64,000 nucleotides of DNA from JALOOB01 sp040766655 (GTDB taxonomy: Bacteria > Chloroflexota > Anaerolineae > CG2-30-64-16): NCBI GenBank assembly GCA_040766655.1, contig JAXGQB010000002.1:117528-181527 (forward strand), given 5' to 3'. A program made the position numbers and the translations under genes. This document shows positions 60,966 through 64,000 of the stretch, in pieces. Below the pieces are notes generated by a model. The model made no database searches and had not been told where the DNA came from. It saw nothing but the letters and a program-made list of their open reading frames with translations. Positions within the stretch are counted from its first letter, which is position 1; the number at the start of each line of letters is the position of its first letter.

Positions 60966-61357
60966 CTTCTCCCGTGTACACGATCCGCAGCCTGCGGGCC
61001 AACCTGCGGGCAGCCATTGCTGGTGTACGCGAAACCGGCTTGCCAGCGATCATCGCCGAGCGGGGCGAACGGCCGGTGGCGGTGCTGGTGGAATACGCGA
61101 GCTGGGCCGCCCAGCAGGGCGGGTACAGTACGGAGATGGCCCCCTCTGTGAGCGCAGAACGCGTTGTCGCGTCACGGCAGACGGCCGGCCAGCAGGAAGC
61201 GCGGCCTTCGGCTGAGCGAGCGCAACTGGCGCAGCAGGATGCGTGCGACGGAACAACCGGTTGGGGCAGCCAAAGCACGCCGCGAGGGCCGGAAACCGGC
61301 GAACAAGCGGCCATTCCGGCCGGTTGGCGGGCCGCGACGAGCGGTTGGGGCGGGTAG
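60962..61357 (+). CDS. Phd/YefM-like antitoxin-like protein with long tail
   Basis: This 131-residue protein starts at GTG 60962, overlapping the previous stop. The first 50 residues (YTIRSLRANLRAAIAGVRETGLPAIIAERGERPVAVLVEY) fit the Phd/YefM DNA-binding fold. The tail of 80 residues is Gln/Gly/Ala-rich and unlike a typical toxin-binding region. No toxin gene follows. It may be a regulator of the element. Confidence 0.6.
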   Translation: MTSPVYTIRSLRANLRAAIAGVRETGLPAIIAERGERPVAVLVEYASWAAQQGGYSTEMAPSVSAERVVASRQTAGQQEARPSAERAQLAQQDACDGTTGWGSQSTPRGPETGEQAAIPAGWRAATSGWGG

Positions 61358-61420
61358 GAGTTTCTGGCGGCGAGGAAGCGCCCCCGATTTCTGGCCGCCA
61401 ACAGGCTGAGAGGCACTGAA

Positions 61421-64000
61421 GTGGAGTTCACGATCCTCGACAACGGCTTCAAGGTGGACGGTGGGCGGGTCACGTACCAGTGGTTCCGACTGGCTGACCC
61501 GGCCGGCCGCGCCTTCAGCCGCGTCGTGGCGTTCCGGGAACTGGTCTACCTGCCCATCGAGATGCGCGATGATCCCGACATGCTGGGCAAGCAGTGGGCC
61601 GCGCTGCGGGGCCTCTACAACGCGTCCGCCGACTTCCTGTACACCGCGCTGGGGGTCTTCCAGCCGGACCGGCTGGGCGTCGTGCAGTTCTACGGTGCGG
61701 CGGCCGAGGCGGACTGCGAGTTCACCGCCGCGACCGAGGCGCTGCGCCGTCTGGCAGCCGTTGAAGCGACCCTGGCGAACTACCCGCAGTCGCGCACGGT
61801 CTTCCCCGAACTGATGCGGGTGGAGCTGCTAACCGACCGCCTGCGCCGGCTGCCGCGCCTGCTGGCCGTGCTCGGCCATCCCGACCCGCGACTGGCCAAG
61901 AGAGGGCTGGGCCGCGACGGCGCCATGGGGGTCGCGGACGACGAGCTGCTGAGCCAGCAGGGGGAGAACCTACTGCGCGGCCTGGCGCGGCTGAGTGAGG
62001 ATTTCGTCTTCCTGGTCACCGCGGCGCACGTGGCGCGGCCATTGCTCGCCGGCGGCCTGGTGCGCATGGCGCAGGTCGCCAGCCAGGTCGCCTCGCGGCA
62101 GCGCGGCAGCATCGGCGCCGGGTTCTCCATCGCGATCCCGCTGGCTGCGGCGCTCTCCAACGCCTACGCCCAGAACCTGGGCCACAGCCAGAGCGCGAGC
62201 CACAGCCAGGCCCAGACGGTCAGCGAGGGGTGGAGCCAAAGCGAGTCGCAGTCGTGGGGCCACTCAGTCGGCGAGAGCCAGAGCCACGGCGTCAGCCACA
62301 CCGAGAGTACCACCGTGACCGACACCGTCGGCTCGGCGCACGGCGTCTCGGCCAGTGCCGGCTGGGGCCATACTGACAGCGTCGCCAATACCGCTTCCGG
62401 CGCACACACCGACAGCGTCAGTCACACCGACTCGGGTTCGCACACCGAGAGCAGCAGCCATACCGACTCCGGCTCGCACACCGAGAGCCAGTCGACCGGC
62501 GTCGCGCGCTCCGAAGGCGCAAGCTGGGGCACCTCAGACGGCGCCTCCAGCGGTTGGTCGGCCAGCGCCGGCCACACCGACTCGGCGGGCCAGGCGCACT
62601 CGACCGGCAGCGGCGTCTCCGTGAGCTCAGGTTCCGCGACCGGTCATACGGACAGCAGCTCGACGGGCAGCTCGCAGAGTCAGGGGGTGTCCGACACTGC
62701 CAGCCAATCCAATACGGCCAGCCAGTCGCAGAGTAACACGGTGGGCGCCAGCGTGAGCGCAGGTGTGCCGGGCGTGGCCAGCGTGGGCGCCAGCGCCTCC
62801 CATGGCTGGACGGACGGCCAGGCCGAATCGCTGGGCACGAGCCATGCCGAGTCGTCATCCACCGGCAGCTCGCAGACCACCGGCGCGGCCGACAGCGTGT
62901 CGCATTCCAGCGGCTTGGCCATGAGCGCGAGCGCATCGGACACTGTCAGCTCGGGCGCGGCCGACTCGACCAGCTCAGGGGTGAGCGGCGGGGCCAGCCA
63001 CAGTGAAAGCCAGGGTGGATCGAGCGTCACCACTACCTCCGAGTCGCACGGCTCGGCCGACACCGTCGGCTGGGCAGATACCAAAGGTAGCGCGGACACC
63101 GTGGGCTGGGCTGACACCAAAGGCAGCGCCGACACGCGCGGCTGGGCGAACACCAAGGGCAGCGCGGATAGCGTGAGCGGCAGCCGCGGGGTGTCCGACA
63201 CCACGAGCCGCTCCCACAGTGTCTCCCAGGGCGTCGCCGATTCCGAGTCGTGGGGCGAGAGCGTATCCGAAGGGTGGTCGGAGGGCAAATCGGTCGGCCG
63301 CAGCGCCAGCGCGGGCCGTTCCTACGGCACAGGCGTCGCCGAGGCCGAGGCGATCTCGCTGGGCGCCGGCCGGTCCTTCTCGGGTGGCATGTCCGCCGGC
63401 ATCGTGCCGGGCGTCTCGCTCAGCCGCGCCTGGCAGACCGAGGACGACGTGGCGATCCGGCTGACCGAGATCACGCGCGGCCTGGAATCGCTGCTGAACA
63501 CCGCCTCGCACGAAGGCGGCTTCATGACCACGGCGCTCCTGTTAGCCTCTGAGAACGGCGAGCGGGCCGCGCAGGCGCTCGTGCCGCAGGCGTTCCACGG
63601 CCCCAACGTACCGACCCCGGTGCTCACCGTGCCCGGCGATCCGCTGTTGCGCGATCACGCGCTGGCATTCCGGCCTTCGCTCGCGCCCGACGGCGACCCG
63701 TTCGGCATCGACCTGCTGTGGACGAAGAACGGCACGCTGCTCACCCCGGCCATGCTCGCTGCGTACACCTCGCCGAATCTGTTCGAGGAGGGCACCGCGG
63801 TCACGATCCAGGAGAAGCTGCCGCCGCTGGCCTTCTATCCGGAGCTGCCCGGCGAGGCGGTGCTCGGCCACCTGGTCAGCCCGGAGACGGGCGACCTGAC
63901 GCTGGCGCCGCTGCGCCTGAGCCGCGACGCGCATTTCCACACCGCGTTCTGTGGCGACACCGGCTACGGCAAGAGCGTCGCCGCGGTGCGGATGGCCTAC
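61421..64000 (+). CDS. VirB4/HerA-like conjugation ATPase with Ser-rich insert, partial
   Basis: The frame starts at GTG 61421 (AGAGG 8 nt upstream) and is open for 860 codons to the right edge. Residues 1-240 form an N-terminal domain (LVYLPIEMRDDPDMLGKQWAALRG). About 245-640 is a huge low-complexity insert rich in Ser, His, Thr and Gly (SHTDSGSHTES, SADTVGWADTKG repeats). The rest resembles a conjugation ATPase leading to Walker A CGDTGYGKS (845-852) near the edge. Length and layout suggest a type IV secretion motor of an integrative element. The insert is unusual. Confidence 0.75.
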   Translation, partial: MEFTILDNGFKVDGGRVTYQWFRLADPAGRAFSRVVAFRELVYLPIEMRDDPDMLGKQWAALRGLYNASADFLYTALGVFQPDRLGVVQFYGAAAEADCEFTAATEALRRLAAVEATLANYPQSRTVFPELMRVELLTDRLRRLPRLLAVLGHPDPRLAKRGLGRDGAMGVADDELLSQQGENLLRGLARLSEDFVFLVTAAHVARPLLAGGLVRMAQVASQVASRQRGSIGAGFSIAIPLAAALSNAYAQNLGHSQSASHSQAQTVSEGWSQSESQSWGHSVGESQSHGVSHTESTTVTDTVGSAHGVSASAGWGHTDSVANTASGAHTDSVSHTDSGSHTESSSHTDSGSHTESQSTGVARSEGASWGTSDGASSGWSASAGHTDSAGQAHSTGSGVSVSSGSATGHTDSSSTGSSQSQGVSDTASQSNTASQSQSNTVGASVSAGVPGVASVGASASHGWTDGQAESLGTSHAESSSTGSSQTTGAADSVSHSSGLAMSASASDTVSSGAADSTSSGVSGGASHSESQGGSSVTTTSESHGSADTVGWADTKGSADTVGWADTKGSADTRGWANTKGSADSVSGSRGVSDTTSRSHSVSQGVADSESWGESVSEGWSEGKSVGRSASAGRSYGTGVAEAEAISLGAGRSFSGGMSAGIVPGVSLSRAWQTEDDVAIRLTEITRGLESLLNTASHEGGFMTTALLLASENGERAAQALVPQAFHGPNVPTPVLTVPGDPLLRDHALAFRPSLAPDGDPFGIDLLWTKNGTLLTPAMLAAYTSPNLFEEGTAVTIQEKLPPLAFYPELPGEAVLGHLVSPETGDLTLAPLRLSRDAHFHTAFCGDTGYGKSVAAVRMAY

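Noticed and set aside
60939..60981. Two GTGTACAC sites near the Phd-like gene as operators like those at 57205
   Set aside because: Both lie in coding sequence where Val-Tyr-Thr codons give the same bases, so chance is a sufficient explanation.
1..64000. General reassignment of TGA as a sense codon
   Set aside because: Many clearly complete genes (for example the kinases and regulators) end at TGA right where their family ends, often overlapping the next start. Only the three Cys-site TGA codons are followed by continued family sequence.
1..64000. CRISPR arrays, rRNA, tRNA or insertion sequences
   Set aside because: No regularly spaced repeats, tRNA cloverleaf, rRNA or transposase sequence was recognised on reading; a dedicated search would be needed to exclude small ones.

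Overview
The window is high-GC bacterial DNA with compact operons that often overlap by 1-4 bases. Lipoproteins, Met-rich copper proteins, NarL-type two-component pairs, and DUF3105, DUF2085 and DUF2933 genes together suggest a Chloroflexota bacterium, perhaps an Anaerolineae-like lineage. This is inferred from gene content; no rRNA or tRNA was seen.

Region 1 (1-35940) is a large copper, thiol and redox island. The minus-strand operon 4500->1 encodes a FIMAH-like secreted protein, a PCYCGC lipoprotein, two CuA-motif cupredoxins (one fused to cytochrome c), a polyferredoxin-like membrane protein, a DUF1573-like anchored protein and the start of a lipoprotein. The plus strand from 4796 has a SHOCT protein, a rhodanese lipoprotein, two paralogous LuxR-type regulator/histidine kinase pairs, two multicopper oxidases (one a giant Met-rich protein fused to a YVTN propeller), an Lgt, small DUF2933-type membrane proteins, an FTR1 permease, a Rieske protein, YHS proteins, a CopA-type ATPase, a cupredoxin, methyltransferases, and a Met-rich PepSY-like protein next to an OmpR/HK pair whose sensor is also Met-rich.

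The main finding is that three genes here have in-frame TGA codons exactly where a catalytic or metal-binding Cys is expected: a DUF1573-like protein (C-U), a DsbA-like protein (U-P-Y-C) and a thioredoxin-like lipoprotein (U-P-Q-U). Each TGA is followed at 12-26 nt by a hairpin with G in the first two loop bases, as expected of a bacterial SECIS. They are annotated as selenoproteins, so the open reading frames must be read through TGA.

Region 2 (36073-55687) is an accessory, defence-like region, all on the minus strand. It holds an AAA/DUF234-type ATPase under a perfect 36-bp palindrome. Next is a six-gene operon: RHH regulator, GHKL (MORC/Hsp90-like) ATPase, unknown protein, DUF5131 three-Cys protein, TcmP and a HEPN-like protein. 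Then come a radical SAM enzyme paired with a cluster-less paralogue, an AbiEi-type regulator, and an operon of NurA-like, HerA-like, adenine methyltransferase and HNH proteins with a long structured leader.

Region 3 (55792-64000) looks like one end of an integrative or conjugative element. It has an SH3 lipoprotein, a short promoter-terminator transcription unit, small membrane and Cys-rich proteins, a replication-relaxation-like protein, a Phd-like protein and a VirB4/HerA-like ATPase interrupted by about 400 Ser-rich residues. That ATPase runs off the right edge.
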